64,000 bases of DNA, from NCBI RefSeq assembly GCF_024359545.1, contig NZ_JAKQZG010000006.1, positions 62,001-126,000 of the forward strand, read 5' to 3'. The translations under genes were made by a program, and so were the position numbers. The notes below the pieces were generated by a model. It was given only the letters and a program-made list of their open reading frames with translations, made no database searches and had not been told where the DNA came from. Shown here piece after piece: positions 37,553 through 46,251 of the stretch (within the stretch, counting starts at the first letter, position 1; every line of letters begins with the position of its first letter). Origin of the DNA: Jiella marina. Lineage in GTDB: Bacteria; Pseudomonadota; Alphaproteobacteria; Rhizobiales; Rhizobiaceae.

Positions 37553-37581
37553 TCGTTAGACGTGAGGCGCCGTTTTATCAA
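37553..37581 (-). promoter_or_regulatory. Possible acpP promoter
   Basis: On the minus strand TTGATA (37576-37581), a 17-bp spacer and TAACGA (37553-37558) lie 34 bp before the acpP start. The -35 is good and the -10 poor, so this is tentative. A separate acpP promoter would fit the high demand for the protein. Confidence 0.3.
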
Positions 37582-37703
37582 GCGGCGAGCGCCGGGGTGG
37601 CTGCCGCGTTTTGGCTTACGCCCGAAATTTCTGGTGGCGCCGCGACTATCACGGCCGCGTGCCCCCGCCAATAGTCCGAGCGCGGCGTAATGTTCCCCCA
37701 ACC

Positions 37704-38441
37704 TCAGATCATCGCCATTCCGCCGTTGACGTGAATGGTTTGACCCGTGACGTATCCAGCCTCCTCGGACGCCAGAAACACGGCCGTGGCGGCGATATCG
37801 GCCGCTTCTCCCATCCGCTTCATGGGGATTGCGCCCATGATCGCGTCCTTCTGCTTGTCGTTCAGCTTATCCGTCATGGCGCTGGAAATGAAGCCGGGCG
37901 CGATGCAATTCACGGTCACGCCGCGCAAGGCGATCTCCTGGGCGAGCGACTTGGAAAAACCGATCATGCCGGCCTTGGCGGCGCAATAATTCGCCTGACC
38001 CGGGTTGCCCGTCACGCCGACGATGGAGGTGATGTTGATGATTCGCCCGAAACGGCGGCGCATCATAGGATGGGTCAGACCACGGGTGAGACGGAAAGCG
38101 GCGGTGAGGTCGATCTCGAGAACGCTATCCCAGTCGGCGTCCGACATGCGCACGAACAGACCGTCCTTGGTGATGCCGGCATTGTTGACGAGGATGTCGA
38201 CCCCGCCGAGTTCGCCATCGGCCTTTTCCGCAAGCGCCGTCTGGTCATCGCGATCCGAAAGGTTGGCGGGCAGCACGATCGCGCGTTCCCCCAGCGAGGC
38301 GGCCAGTTCCTCGAGCTTTTCGCGCCGCGTCCCATGGAGGCCCACCGTGGCGCCCTGCGCATGCAGCGCCTTGGCGATCGCTTCGCCGAGGCCGCCGGTC
38401 GCCCCGGTGATCAGAGCCTTGCGGCCGGTCAAGTCGAACAT
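37704..38441 (-). CDS. fabG: 3-oxoacyl-ACP reductase
   Basis: 245 residues of the short-chain dehydrogenase fold. TGATGGLGEAIAKAL binds NADP(H). The catalytic triad is Ser139 (NITSIVG), Tyr152 and Lys156 (ANYCAAK). NNAGITKDGL is the conserved NNAG block. The C-terminus is YVTGQTIHVNGGMAMI. It reduces 3-oxoacyl-ACP in each elongation round. It lies between fabD and acpP. Confidence 0.97.
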   Translation of the reverse strand: MFDLTGRKALITGATGGLGEAIAKALHAQGATVGLHGTRREKLEELAASLGERAIVLPANLSDRDDQTALAEKADGELGGVDILVNNAGITKDGLFVRMSDADWDSVLEIDLTAAFRLTRGLTHPMMRRRFGRIINITSIVGVTGNPGQANYCAAKAGMIGFSKSLAQEIALRGVTVNCIAPGFISSAMTDKLNDKQKDAIMGAIPMKRMGEAADIAATAVFLASEEAGYVTGQTIHVNGGMAMI

Positions 38442-38507
38442 GGTTGCTTCCCCACTGGCACCGTTGCGGGCCTCGTTCTTGTCTTTGCGTTTCGGGTCTG
38501 CGGGCGA

Positions 38508-39449
38508 TCAGCCGGCGCGCCCTCCTGCAAACGCCTTGACGGCTTCGGCCGTCCCGATCGCCTGCGCCGACAGACGCTTGTCGATCCGCTTGGCGAGGCC
38601 ACTCAGGACCTTGCCGCTGCCGACCTCGACGATCTCGGTCACACCGTTCTCGGCAAGATATTCCATGCTCTCGCGCCAGCGCACGACGCCGGTCACCTGA
38701 TCGATCAGGCGCACGCGGATTTCCGCCGGATCCGTGGTCGGAAGCGCCGTCACGTTCGAAACCACCGGAACCGCCGGCGCCGCGATCCGCGTCATCTGCA
38801 GCGCATCTGCCATGCGCTCGGCGGCAGGCGCCATGAGACTGCAATGGAAGGGCGCGGAGACGGTGAGCGGAATCGCGCGCTTGGCCCCGGCCTCCGGCGC
38901 CTTGGCGACGGCACGGGCGACAGCCGCGGCGGAGCCGGAAATCACGATCTGACCGCCGCCATTGTCGTTGGCCGGGGAGAGAACCTCACCTTCGGCCGCC
39001 TCGGCGCACAGCGCGCCGACGGCCTCGGCGTCGAGACCGAGGATCGCGGCCATCGCGCCCTCGCCCGCCGGCACAGCCGCCTGCATGGCCTGGCCGCGCA
39101 GCCGCAGGAGACGGGCGGTCTCGGCCACGCCGAGCGCACCTGCCGCTGCGAGAGCGGAATATTCGCCCAACGAATGGCCGGCGACGAAATCCGCCTCCCT
39201 GATCAGAAAGCCTTCCGCCTGCAGCGCACGCATCGCGGCCACGGAGACCGCCATCAGCGCCGGCTGGGCGTTTTCCGTCAGGGTCAGCCGGTCTTCAGGC
39301 CCTTCGAAAACCAGGCTCGAGAGCTTCTCGCCCAGCGCTTCGTCGACTTCCTGAAAGACGGCGCGGCTTTCGACGTAGGTGTCGAAAAGCGACCGCCCCA
39401 TGCCCACGGCCTGGCTGCCTTGCCCTGGAAAGACCAGCGCCATTGCCAT
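38508..39449 (-). CDS. fabD: Malonyl-CoA-ACP transacylase
   Basis: 313 residues from ATG 39449, with GGAG seven bases upstream; the frame extends to 39533 without support. FPGQGSQAVGMG at the start and GHSLGEYSAL with nucleophile Ser93 define the acyltransferase. APFHCSLMAPA includes the catalytic His. It loads malonate on ACP. It is the first gene of the fabD-fabG-acpP-fabF series. Confidence 0.96.
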   Translation of the reverse strand: MAMALVFPGQGSQAVGMGRSLFDTYVESRAVFQEVDEALGEKLSSLVFEGPEDRLTLTENAQPALMAVSVAAMRALQAEGFLIREADFVAGHSLGEYSALAAAGALGVAETARLLRLRGQAMQAAVPAGEGAMAAILGLDAEAVGALCAEAAEGEVLSPANDNGGGQIVISGSAAAVARAVAKAPEAGAKRAIPLTVSAPFHCSLMAPAAERMADALQMTRIAAPAVPVVSNVTALPTTDPAEIRVRLIDQVTGVVRWRESMEYLAENGVTEIVEVGSGKVLSGLAKRIDKRLSAQAIGTAEAVKAFAGGRAG

Positions 39450-39491
39450 TTCATCACTCCGTAATTCTTCCGAAACCATTCGGGTCGCGGG

Positions 39492-39520
39492 GGAATGAGG
39501 GCTGCCGGCGAGCCTGTCAA
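39492..39520 (-). promoter_or_regulatory. Possible fabD promoter
   Basis: On the minus strand a perfect TTGACA (39515-39520), a 17-bp spacer and CATTCC (39492-39497), about 43 bp before the fabD start. The -10 is weak. Confidence 0.4.
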
Positions 39521-39567
39521 GCTTGCGCCGCACAATAGAGCCGGGAGCGACGATGTCCCGTCTCGAC

Positions 39568-40491
39568 CTACTCCTTCACCGCGCCCGTCATCGAGGACAC
39601 GTAGTAGTCGACGAAGAAGGAATAGAGAATCACGACCGGCAGGGAGCCGAGCAGCGCCCCGGACATTAGCGCCCCCCATTCGTAGATGTCGCCGCGCACG
39701 AGTTCGGTCAGAACGCCGACTGGGACCGTCTTGTTCTCAGACGACGAGATGAAGGTGAGCGCGTAGATGAACTCGTTCCAGGAGAGGGTGAAGGCGAAGA
39801 TGCCGGCAGAGATCAGGCCCGGCACCGCCAGCGGCAGGATGACCTTTGTCAGGATCTGCCAGCGCGTCGCCCCGTCGACCAGTGCGGACTCCTCTAGCTC
39901 GAACGGAATGGTGCGGAAATAGCCCATCAGCAGCCAGGTGCAGAACGGGATGAGGAATGTCGGATAGGTCAGGATCAGCGCCAGGCGCGAATCGAAGATG
40001 CCCACCTGGAAGACGATGAAGGCGAGCGGAATGAACAGGATCGAGGGCGGCACGAGATAGGCGAGGAAGATCATCAGCCCCGTGACCCGGGCGCCTGTGA
40101 AGCGGATGCGCTCGATCGCATAGGCGGCAAAGACCGATGCGAAGAGCGAGATGAAGGTCGAGGCAATGGCGACCAGCATCGTGTTCCACAGCCAGCCGGG
40201 ATAGGAGGTCTCGAACAGAAGATATTCGATATGCTCCAGCGTCGGGCCGACCACCCAGAACGGGCTGTATTCCTCGTAATTCGTCAGCTGGGCGTCCGGC
40301 TTAACCGCCGTGATCGCCATCCAGTAGAACGGGAAGAGCAGCACGAAGACGAAGCAGGCGAGCGGCAGATAGACGACGAAGATCCGGCGCGGCAACGTGT
40401 TGAACTGGTCCATTCCCTCCGAATCGTCGTGGAGGGCGGCGCGCTTCACCTTGTCGAGGATGGCGCGGTCGGCGACGGTCTTCTCACTCAT
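39568..40491 (-). CDS. ABC sugar transporter permease (MalG type)
   Basis: 307 residues from ATG 40491; a GTG at 40548 overlapping the previous gene is possible but spaced too close to its GGAG. Six membrane helices; the first follows RRIFVVYLPLACFVFVLLFP. The EAA loop that contacts the ATPase is ELEESALVDGATRWQILTKV. It ends YVSSMTGAVKE. It forms the heteromeric channel with the upstream permease. It is the last gene of the importer operon. Confidence 0.93.
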   Translation of the reverse strand: MSEKTVADRAILDKVKRAALHDDSEGMDQFNTLPRRIFVVYLPLACFVFVLLFPFYWMAITAVKPDAQLTNYEEYSPFWVVGPTLEHIEYLLFETSYPGWLWNTMLVAIASTFISLFASVFAAYAIERIRFTGARVTGLMIFLAYLVPPSILFIPLAFIVFQVGIFDSRLALILTYPTFLIPFCTWLLMGYFRTIPFELEESALVDGATRWQILTKVILPLAVPGLISAGIFAFTLSWNEFIYALTFISSSENKTVPVGVLTELVRGDIYEWGALMSGALLGSLPVVILYSFFVDYYVSSMTGAVKE

Positions 40492-40540
40492 CGCGTGAAG
40501 CTCCGAAAGACTGGTGTGGGCTCGGGAACGGCGACGAGCA

Positions 40541-41500
40541 TCAGTCACCGCCTCCCTGCTGCCATTTGCGCCGCTGCAGGCCGAAGAAGGAGAACAGGAT
40601 CGCGGCGAGCAGGAACGGGATCATCGCCACCGCAATCGCCGCACCCTCACCGAGCTGCCCCCCCGGGATCGCCCGCTGGAACGACAGCGTTGCCATCAGA
40701 TGCGTCGCGTTCACGGGACCGCCGCGGGTCAGCACGTAGATAAGCTGGAAGTCGGTGAAGGTGAACAGCACCGAAAAGGTCATCACCACGGCGATGATCG
40801 GGGTCAGGAGCGGCAGCGTCACCTTGGTGAAGCGCTGCCAGGAGGTCGCGCCATCGAGCGCCGCCGCCTCGTTCAACGATTGCGGGATGGTCTGAAGCCC
40901 GGCGAGCAGCGAGATCGCAACGAAGGGAATGCCGCGCCAGACATTGGCGGCGATCACCGAGGCGCGGGCGGTATTCGGATCGCCGAGGAAGTTGATCGGC
41001 TCGTCGATCCAGCCCCATCCCATCAGCACCCAGGAAATGATCGAGAACTGCGAATCATAAATCCACCAGAAGGCGAGCGCCGACAACACCGTCGGCACCA
41101 CCCAGGGCAACAGGATGATCGCCCGGAAGAAGGTCTTGAACGGCAGATGCTCGTTCAGGATCAGCGCCAGCCAGAGGCCGAGCCCAAACTTCAGGATTGA
41201 GGCGACCACCGTATAAAGCAGCGTGTTGTAGACCGACAGCCAGAAGACCGGATCGTCGAACAGCCAGCTGTAGTTCTCGATGCCGATCCATTGGCCGGAA
41301 CGGCCGATCGAGGCATCGGTAAAGCCGAGCCAGACACCGAGGCCCAGCGGATAGGTCAGGAAGCACAGCAGGAAGACCGCCGCCGGCAGCATGAACAGGA
41401 GGCCGAGTCCGTTGCGGCTTTCGACGAAGCGACGGAAGATGTTCGGGCGCGCGGATGCGGCGCCGGCTGCCTGCGATCCTGTCGTGTCGATGGTGGCCAT
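40541..41500 (-). CDS. ABC sugar transporter permease (MalF type)
   Basis: 319 residues from ATG 41500, with AAGGAG nine bases upstream. Six helices, the first at LGLLFMLPAAVFLLCFLTYP. The EAA loop is SLNEAAALDGATSWQRFTKV. RGGPVNATHLMATLSFQRA is typical of the MalF/UgpA group. Its stop overlaps the alternative GTG of the second permease. The 205 bp upstream hold palindromic repeats. Confidence 0.93.
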   Translation of the reverse strand: MATIDTTGSQAAGAASARPNIFRRFVESRNGLGLLFMLPAAVFLLCFLTYPLGLGVWLGFTDASIGRSGQWIGIENYSWLFDDPVFWLSVYNTLLYTVVASILKFGLGLWLALILNEHLPFKTFFRAIILLPWVVPTVLSALAFWWIYDSQFSIISWVLMGWGWIDEPINFLGDPNTARASVIAANVWRGIPFVAISLLAGLQTIPQSLNEAAALDGATSWQRFTKVTLPLLTPIIAVVMTFSVLFTFTDFQLIYVLTRGGPVNATHLMATLSFQRAIPGGQLGEGAAIAVAMIPFLLAAILFSFFGLQRRKWQQGGGD

Positions 41501-41540
41501 ATCTGACCGCTCCTTGCGCGGTGAATCGGGAGGCGCTGGC

Positions 41541-41661
41541 CCGTCACCCTTGTGATGAGCCCGGGCCGTCACCCTCATGGTGAGCTTGTCGAACCACGAG
41601 GGTGACGGCGCCATTGCCGCCATGCGCCCCCTCGTCCTTCGACAGGCTCAGGATGAGGGGG
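41541..41661. repeat. Cluster of REP-like palindromic intergenic repeats
   Basis: Three related units. CCGTCACCCTTGTGATGAGC (41541-41560) is partial. GTCACCCTC...GAGGGTGAC (41568-41606) has an inner TGGT/ACCA stem and GAGCTTGTCGA at the tip. CCCCCTC...GAGGGGG (41627-41661) has CCTTCGACAGGCTCAGGAT at the tip. The 'CTTCGACAGGCTCAGGATGAGG' style is a familiar interspersed palindrome of alphaproteobacterial genomes. The cluster lies between the binding-protein and permease genes and would form strong RNA hairpins. Confidence 0.85.
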
Positions 41662-41705
41662 CTAGTTCGGCGCCGCGCCTGATCGGGGCGGCGCCTTTTT
41701 TGAGC

Positions 41706-43025
41706 TCAGCGGTAGTAGCGCGCGATTCGCCTTTCGGCATTGGCGATCGCTTCTTCCGCCGAGCGCTGGCCGGTGACCGCCTCGGCGAACATGTCGACGA
41801 GGACGTAGTCGGCCATGACGCCCGCCGATGCCGGTCCCAGCGGGCCGGCATAGCCGTTCGGCCGCAGGCTCGCCGAAGCGTTGGCATAGGCCTCGTGCAC
41901 GGGATTCGACGTCCAGACCGGATTGTCGGCGAACTGCTTCAGCGGCTGGCAGCAATAGGCGCTGGCGCCTTCGAGCCAGGCGTTGAACTGCTCCGGCTGG
42001 AACATGAACGCGATGTAGGCCTTGGCCGCTTCCGGATACTGGGTGTGCTGGAAGACGTTGATCGTCGAGGTCTGGTGCAGTTCGACGGATTCGCCGACAG
42101 GCCCGATCGGCATGTTGGTGGTGCGAATGTCTTCGGCGATCTCGGCCATCTCCGGGTCCTTGCGGGCGGCGTAGTAGAGCGAGACGCCGTTCGCGGTCAG
42201 CGAGATCTGCTCGGCAAGGAAGGCGCGGTTGTTGTTGATGTCGAGCCAGCTCTCGGTACCGGGAATGAAGGTCGCATAAAGCTGCTTGGCATATTCGATC
42301 GCAGCCTTGGTCTCCGGGCTGTTGATCGCGACATTGCCGTTCTCGTCGACGGTCTTGCCGCCATGGCTCCACAGGAGCCAGTGGGCGTAATTGTTGCCGT
42401 CGCCGACGGCCTTGCCGTGCGGGAAGCCGGCCGGTGTGCCGTTGGACTGCATCGCCTTGCAGAGTTCCAGAAAGCCGTCGGTGTCCTGCGGAAACTCCGA
42501 GAAGCCCGCCGCCTTCATGTGGCTGTCGCGATAGCAGATCGCGTTGCCGATGGCGCAGAGGGGAATGGCGATGAACTTGTCGTCCGTCGTCGTGGCGTAG
42601 CCGCGAAGACCGTCGTACCAGCCGCCATAAGCATCGCCCAGCGCCTGGCCCAGATCGCTGACGTCGACGAGCTTGTCAGGATACTGGAACGGATCGTCGA
42701 ACCAGCTCATGACCATGTCCGGGCCGGAGCCGACATTGGCAGCGACCGCGGCCTTCGGGCGGACGTCTTCCCAGCTTTCCTGGTCGATGCGCACTTCGAC
42801 GCCGGTCGCCTCGGTGAACGCCTTGGTGTTGGCGTTGAAGGCCTCTTCCTCGCCGCTGACGAACGGCACCCAGCGCAGGAGCCGCAGCGAGGCGCCCGGT
42901 TCCGGCGTGAAACTCGGCATCGAGCCCTGGGCGAAGGCCCGTCCGGCTCCGAGCGGCCCGCCAAGGGCGGCGCCGGCGGCGAGCCCGGCCGCCCCTTGCA
43001 GAAGCGTTCTGCGGTTGATGGTCAT
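41706..43025 (-). CDS. Extracellular solute-binding protein, family 1 (sugar ABC importer)
   Basis: 439 residues from ATG 43025, with GGGAGGAA upstream. The signal is of Tat type: INRRTLLQGAAGLAAG, cut near AFAQ-G, so the protein is exported folded. The mature part has LRLLRWVPFVSGEEEAFN, MVMSWFDDPFQYPDKLVDVS and FIAIPLCAIGNAICYRDSHM, fitting MalE/UgpB-like family 1 proteins. It delivers an unknown sugar to the two permeases downstream. Stronger expression than the permeases is expected because of the repeats after it. Confidence 0.93.
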   Translation of the reverse strand: MTINRRTLLQGAAGLAAGAALGGPLGAGRAFAQGSMPSFTPEPGASLRLLRWVPFVSGEEEAFNANTKAFTEATGVEVRIDQESWEDVRPKAAVAANVGSGPDMVMSWFDDPFQYPDKLVDVSDLGQALGDAYGGWYDGLRGYATTTDDKFIAIPLCAIGNAICYRDSHMKAAGFSEFPQDTDGFLELCKAMQSNGTPAGFPHGKAVGDGNNYAHWLLWSHGGKTVDENGNVAINSPETKAAIEYAKQLYATFIPGTESWLDINNNRAFLAEQISLTANGVSLYYAARKDPEMAEIAEDIRTTNMPIGPVGESVELHQTSTINVFQHTQYPEAAKAYIAFMFQPEQFNAWLEGASAYCCQPLKQFADNPVWTSNPVHEAYANASASLRPNGYAGPLGPASAGVMADYVLVDMFAEAVTGQRSAEEAIANAERRIARYYR

Positions 43026-43179
43026 GGTGTTTCCTCCCTGGTCAACACACGGACTGTGTTCTCTCCCGATGAAGGGTCCGCCGAGCGGCGTCCACCTTCG
43101 TGACCTCGTCGATACGCCTCGGCCGCGCCGGAGCGTTGCAGCATGGCGGAAATCCGCCCGAGGCCGCCGCAATCCTGAC

Positions 43180-44244
43180 CTAGACCGAGACGCGCTCCCC
43201 GCTCTCGGCATCGAACAGATGAACGCTTTCGCGATCGATCGAGACCCGGATCTCCTCCCCCGGCCCCGCAGAGATGCGCTCGCGAAAGACGCAGGTCACC
43301 GGTGTTTCACCGAGCTTGGCCACCACATGGGTCTCCGAGCCGGTGGGCTCGACGACCTCAACCGTCATGGGCACGTCGCCGCCAAGGTGAAAGCTCTCGG
43401 GCCGAACGCCGTAGATCAGTTCCCGTTCGGCCTCGGCCCGGCCCGGATCGCCCACCGGCAATTCGATGCGATCGCCGGTGACGAAGCGTCCGCGATCCTC
43501 CGGGGCGAGCGCGCCGGTCAGGAAATTCATGGCGGGCGATCCGATGAAACCCGCGACGAACAGATTGTTCGGCTTGTCGTAAAGTTCGAGCGGCGAGCCC
43601 ATCTGCTCGACGATGCCGTCATGCATGACGACGATCTTGTCGGCCATGGTCATCGCCTCGATCTGGTCGTGGGTGACGTAGACGGTGGTGGTGGCGAGGC
43701 GCTGATGGAGATTCTTCATCTCCGTGCGCATGGAGACGCGCAGCTTGGCGTCGAGATTGGACAAGGGCTCGTCGAACAGGAAGACCTGCGGCTCGCGCAC
43801 GATCGCACGCCCCATGGCGACGCGCTGGCGCTGGCCGCCGGACAATTGCCGGGGATAGCGGTCGAGCAGATGGGACAGGCCCAGAATCTCCGCCGCCGGA
43901 CGCACCCTCTCGGCGATCTCCGCCTTCGACACGCCCTTCAGCATGAGCGAGAAGCCCATGTTCTCGGCGACCGTGATGTGAGGATAGAGCGCGTAGTTCT
44001 GGAACACCATCGCGATGTCCCGGTCCTTCGGCGGCAGGGCGTTCACCATCCGGTCGCCGATCCAGATCTCCCCCGCCGTGACATGTTCGAGGCCCGCCAG
44101 CATCCGCAGGAGGGTGGACTTGCCGCAGCCCGAAGGCCCGACCAGCACCACGAACTGTCCCTCTTCGATGTCGATCGAGACGCCATGCAAGACCTCCACG
44201 GACCCGAACGCTTTGCGGACGTCCTTGAACGTCACCGATGCCAT
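43180..44244 (-). CDS. ABC importer ATPase (MalK/UgpC/MsmK type)
   Basis: 354 residues from ATG 44244, with GGGGGGA upstream. Walker A is GPSGCGKST, the signature LSGGQRQRVAMGRAI and Walker B FLFDEPLSNLDA. H-loop YVTHDQIEAM follows. The C-terminal TOBE/regulatory domain (from about 240: NLFVAGFIGSPAMNF) marks the sugar-importer class. It powers the two permeases encoded downstream. It is first in the operon, 154 bp ahead of the binding protein. Confidence 0.95.
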   Translation of the reverse strand: MASVTFKDVRKAFGSVEVLHGVSIDIEEGQFVVLVGPSGCGKSTLLRMLAGLEHVTAGEIWIGDRMVNALPPKDRDIAMVFQNYALYPHITVAENMGFSLMLKGVSKAEIAERVRPAAEILGLSHLLDRYPRQLSGGQRQRVAMGRAIVREPQVFLFDEPLSNLDAKLRVSMRTEMKNLHQRLATTTVYVTHDQIEAMTMADKIVVMHDGIVEQMGSPLELYDKPNNLFVAGFIGSPAMNFLTGALAPEDRGRFVTGDRIELPVGDPGRAEAERELIYGVRPESFHLGGDVPMTVEVVEPTGSETHVVAKLGETPVTCVFRERISAGPGEEIRVSIDRESVHLFDAESGERVSV

Positions 44245-44267
44245 GCGATCCCCCCAACGTATTCGTT

Positions 44268-44282
44268 GTCCACATATTGGAC
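44268..44282. promoter_or_regulatory. Candidate operator of the ABC importer operon
   Basis: GTCCA-catat-TGGAC is an inverted repeat with 5-bp arms, 24-38 bp before the ATPase start. Short dyads of this type are bound by GntR-, IclR- or LacI-type sugar regulators. No regulator gene lies next to the operon, so the cognate protein is unknown. Confidence 0.4.
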
Positions 44283-44517
44283 GGAGATTTCGGGAAGTGC
44301 AACAGAGAACTGACCACGAAGCAGACCACTTGCAGCAGACTTTCAAAAACAAGGCTTTAACGATCTGAACTGCGCGTGATCCCGGCGTTTTGCCGTAGCG
44401 GAGGCGCCCCGAAATCCCGCCCTCGATCGTCAATGACGTATACGCTGCAGTGCAAGATCGCCCTCGCGCTTCACACGACCAGTTACCGTTGCACATGCCG
44501 CAAGGAGAGCGGCTGCG

Positions 44518-44676
44518 CTACTCGGGCCGGATCAGGATCGTCAGACCGAAGACGATGAAGCCGACGACGGCGATCTTCCAGAAGTCGCCGCGCCGCTTGA
44601 GTCCGGGAAGGCCGAAGGGCCGGATGAGATGGGCCACCATCAGGCCGATGAAGAGAAGGGAGAACAGCTTGGTCAT
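44518..44676 (-). CDS. Small two-helix membrane protein (52 aa)
   Basis: 52 residues from ATG 44676 to TAG 44518. The first helix is LFSLLFIGLMVAHLI; a short polar loop RPFGLPGLKRRGDFW follows; the second helix is KIAVVGFIVFGLTILI, then RPE. The pattern of two hydrophobic stretches joined by RPxGLPGLKRR and ending in RPE looks familiar from small uncharacterised alphaproteobacterial proteins, as far as I remember. The gene lies 79 bp after the anti-sigma stop and may belong to that unit. Function unknown. Confidence 0.7.
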   Translation of the reverse strand: MTKLFSLLFIGLMVAHLIRPFGLPGLKRRGDFWKIAVVGFIVFGLTILIRPE

Positions 44677-44755
44677 GGCGCTGGCCTATCCTTCTCTTGC
44701 CAAAAGCGCACGGGAAAAGCGCAAGCGGTCCGATACTCAGGGATGGGCAGTTGGG

Positions 44756-45511
44756 TCAGATACCATGCAACGGACCCGAAGCCACGACCGGGCCTGTGGG
44801 CGAACCGGTGGGAGAGCCGCCGGGCGGCTCCATGGAGACGGCGAGCGCGGTTTCCGGCATGTCGATCCCGGCTTCCACAATGCTCAGCCTGTGGGCGGTC
44901 GAAGCGTCGATCACACCGAGAGAGCGCGGTGCGCCGCCGCCTGGTGGCACCATCCACAGTTCCGGCACCCGCCCCTGTCCTGTCGGCGCCCCGACGGGAA
45001 TCAGTGTCGCGGTTCCGCTCGCCCGGTCGATGGAGATGGTGAACAGCGGTTCGCCCTGCTCGCTGGCCAGCGTCGCGATCAAGGTGCCGCGATCGGCGGC
45101 CGGGTCCGGTGTCAGACCGAACTGACCGCCCAGGCCGCCCGCGACCAGAATCAACGCGCCGAGGCTCGCAGCGGCGAGCCCCATGCCGGACAGTCCGATC
45201 CATTGCCAGATGCCGGCAACCCGTCGCCCGCCGCGCTGCCGGCCTTCCCTGCCGGTTCCATGGCGAAATCGCCTCATTCGGGCGAGATCCGCGGCAATGC
45301 GGGGCCAGAGGGCGGCTGGCGGCGTTTCCTCGGGCATGGCCTCGAAGAACGGGGCGAGCCGCTCGCCCCAGGCGTCGATCTCCGCCGCGAAGGCCGGATC
45401 GCGATCGGCTCGGCGCTCGACCGCAAGACGCGCCGAATCGTCCAGCACGCCGAGGACATATTCGGCTGCCAGGACGGCATCCTCGCTGTCGTCATGCGGC
45501 TGATCGCTCAT
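44756..45511 (-). CDS. RskA-type anti-sigma factor
   Basis: 251 residues from ATG 45511, which overlaps the sigma-factor stop (ATGA). The cytoplasmic N-terminal anti-sigma domain is LAAEYVLGVLDDSARLAVER, without a zinc-binding HxxxCxxC motif. One membrane helix (GMGLAAASLGALILVAGG) follows, then a periplasmic RskA domain (PELWMVPPGGGAPRSLGVID, then ALAVSMEPPGGSP). It should hold the ECF sigma factor at the membrane until a signal triggers proteolysis. Target genes are unknown. Confidence 0.9.
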   Translation of the reverse strand: MSDQPHDDSEDAVLAAEYVLGVLDDSARLAVERRADRDPAFAAEIDAWGERLAPFFEAMPEETPPAALWPRIAADLARMRRFRHGTGREGRQRGGRRVAGIWQWIGLSGMGLAAASLGALILVAGGLGGQFGLTPDPAADRGTLIATLASEQGEPLFTISIDRASGTATLIPVGAPTGQGRVPELWMVPPGGGAPRSLGVIDASTAHRLSIVEAGIDMPETALAVSMEPPGGSPTGSPTGPVVASGPLHGI

Positions 45512-46065
45512 CGCGACAGACACCCCTTCAATCTGATCAGGCCCCGCCTGATCCGGCTCTTCATCGTCCCCAGCGGCACGCTCAGCCTCCGGGCCAGTTC
45601 CTCATAGGTGATCCCGCCATAGAAGGCAGCGACGATCGCACCTCGCGTCCCCTCGTCCAGTTCCGTCAGACAGGCGGCAAGACGCTGGCCGTCTTCGGAG
45701 TGGGCGAGCGCGGCGAAGGCATCCGGTGCCTCGTCGGCCACCCCGGTCGCGGCCTCCACCGGCTGATCATCGCCGCGTCGGCCGATCCGGCGCAAGCGGT
45801 CGATCGAGCGATTGCGGGCGATGGTCGCAAGCCAGGTGATCGGGCTCGCCCGCCCCGCATCGAACCGGTCAGCGCGTTGCCAGACGGTCAGATAGACGTC
45901 GTGCAGAACGTCCTCGGCCTCTTCGCGATCATGCAAGATACGCAGAGTGACGCCGAACAGCTTCGCGGCGGTGCGCTCGTAGAGCTCGCCGAGCGCCGAT
46001 TCATCGCCGGCCGCCAGACGATCCATGATGGCGACGAGCGCAACGCGCCCCTGGTCAGCCTGCAA
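45508..46065 (-). CDS. ECF RNA polymerase sigma factor (SigK-like)
   Basis: About 185 residues from TTG 46065, chosen because AAGGGGAGG lies just upstream and the length fits; the open frame reaches a GTG at 46143, and ATG 46026 is also possible. Region 2 is ALGELYERTAAKLFGVTLRI and EDVLHDVYLTVWQRADRFD; region 4 is YGGITYEELARRLSVPLGTM followed by KSRIRRGLIRLKGCL. The pairing with an RskA-type anti-sigma places it with SigK/EcfG-unrelated ECF groups that respond to envelope or redox stress. Confidence 0.9.
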   Translation of the reverse strand: MQADQGRVALVAIMDRLAAGDESALGELYERTAAKLFGVTLRILHDREEAEDVLHDVYLTVWQRADRFDAGRASPITWLATIARNRSIDRLRRIGRRGDDQPVEAATGVADEAPDAFAALAHSEDGQRLAACLTELDEGTRGAIVAAFYGGITYEELARRLSVPLGTMKSRIRRGLIRLKGCLSR

Positions 46066-46251
46066 CTCCCCCTCCCCTTCGGCCGGGTCGGCCGATCCAG
46101 GCCTGATGCCACGTTCTGCGTTCTTCCCCGCAACCCGAAGCACATCTTCTGCGGCCCTGAACGGTCACAGGCGAACAAGGTCGTGATGCATTTGTCAACG
46201 CCGTCGCTCGCGACAGGAAGCGGAGGCCGTTCAGAGCATGCATCGCACGGG

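Noticed and set aside
41541..41661. Possible CRISPR array or transposon end
   Set aside because: The units are palindromes of unequal length with no spacers of constant size and no transposase; they fit REP-like repeats.
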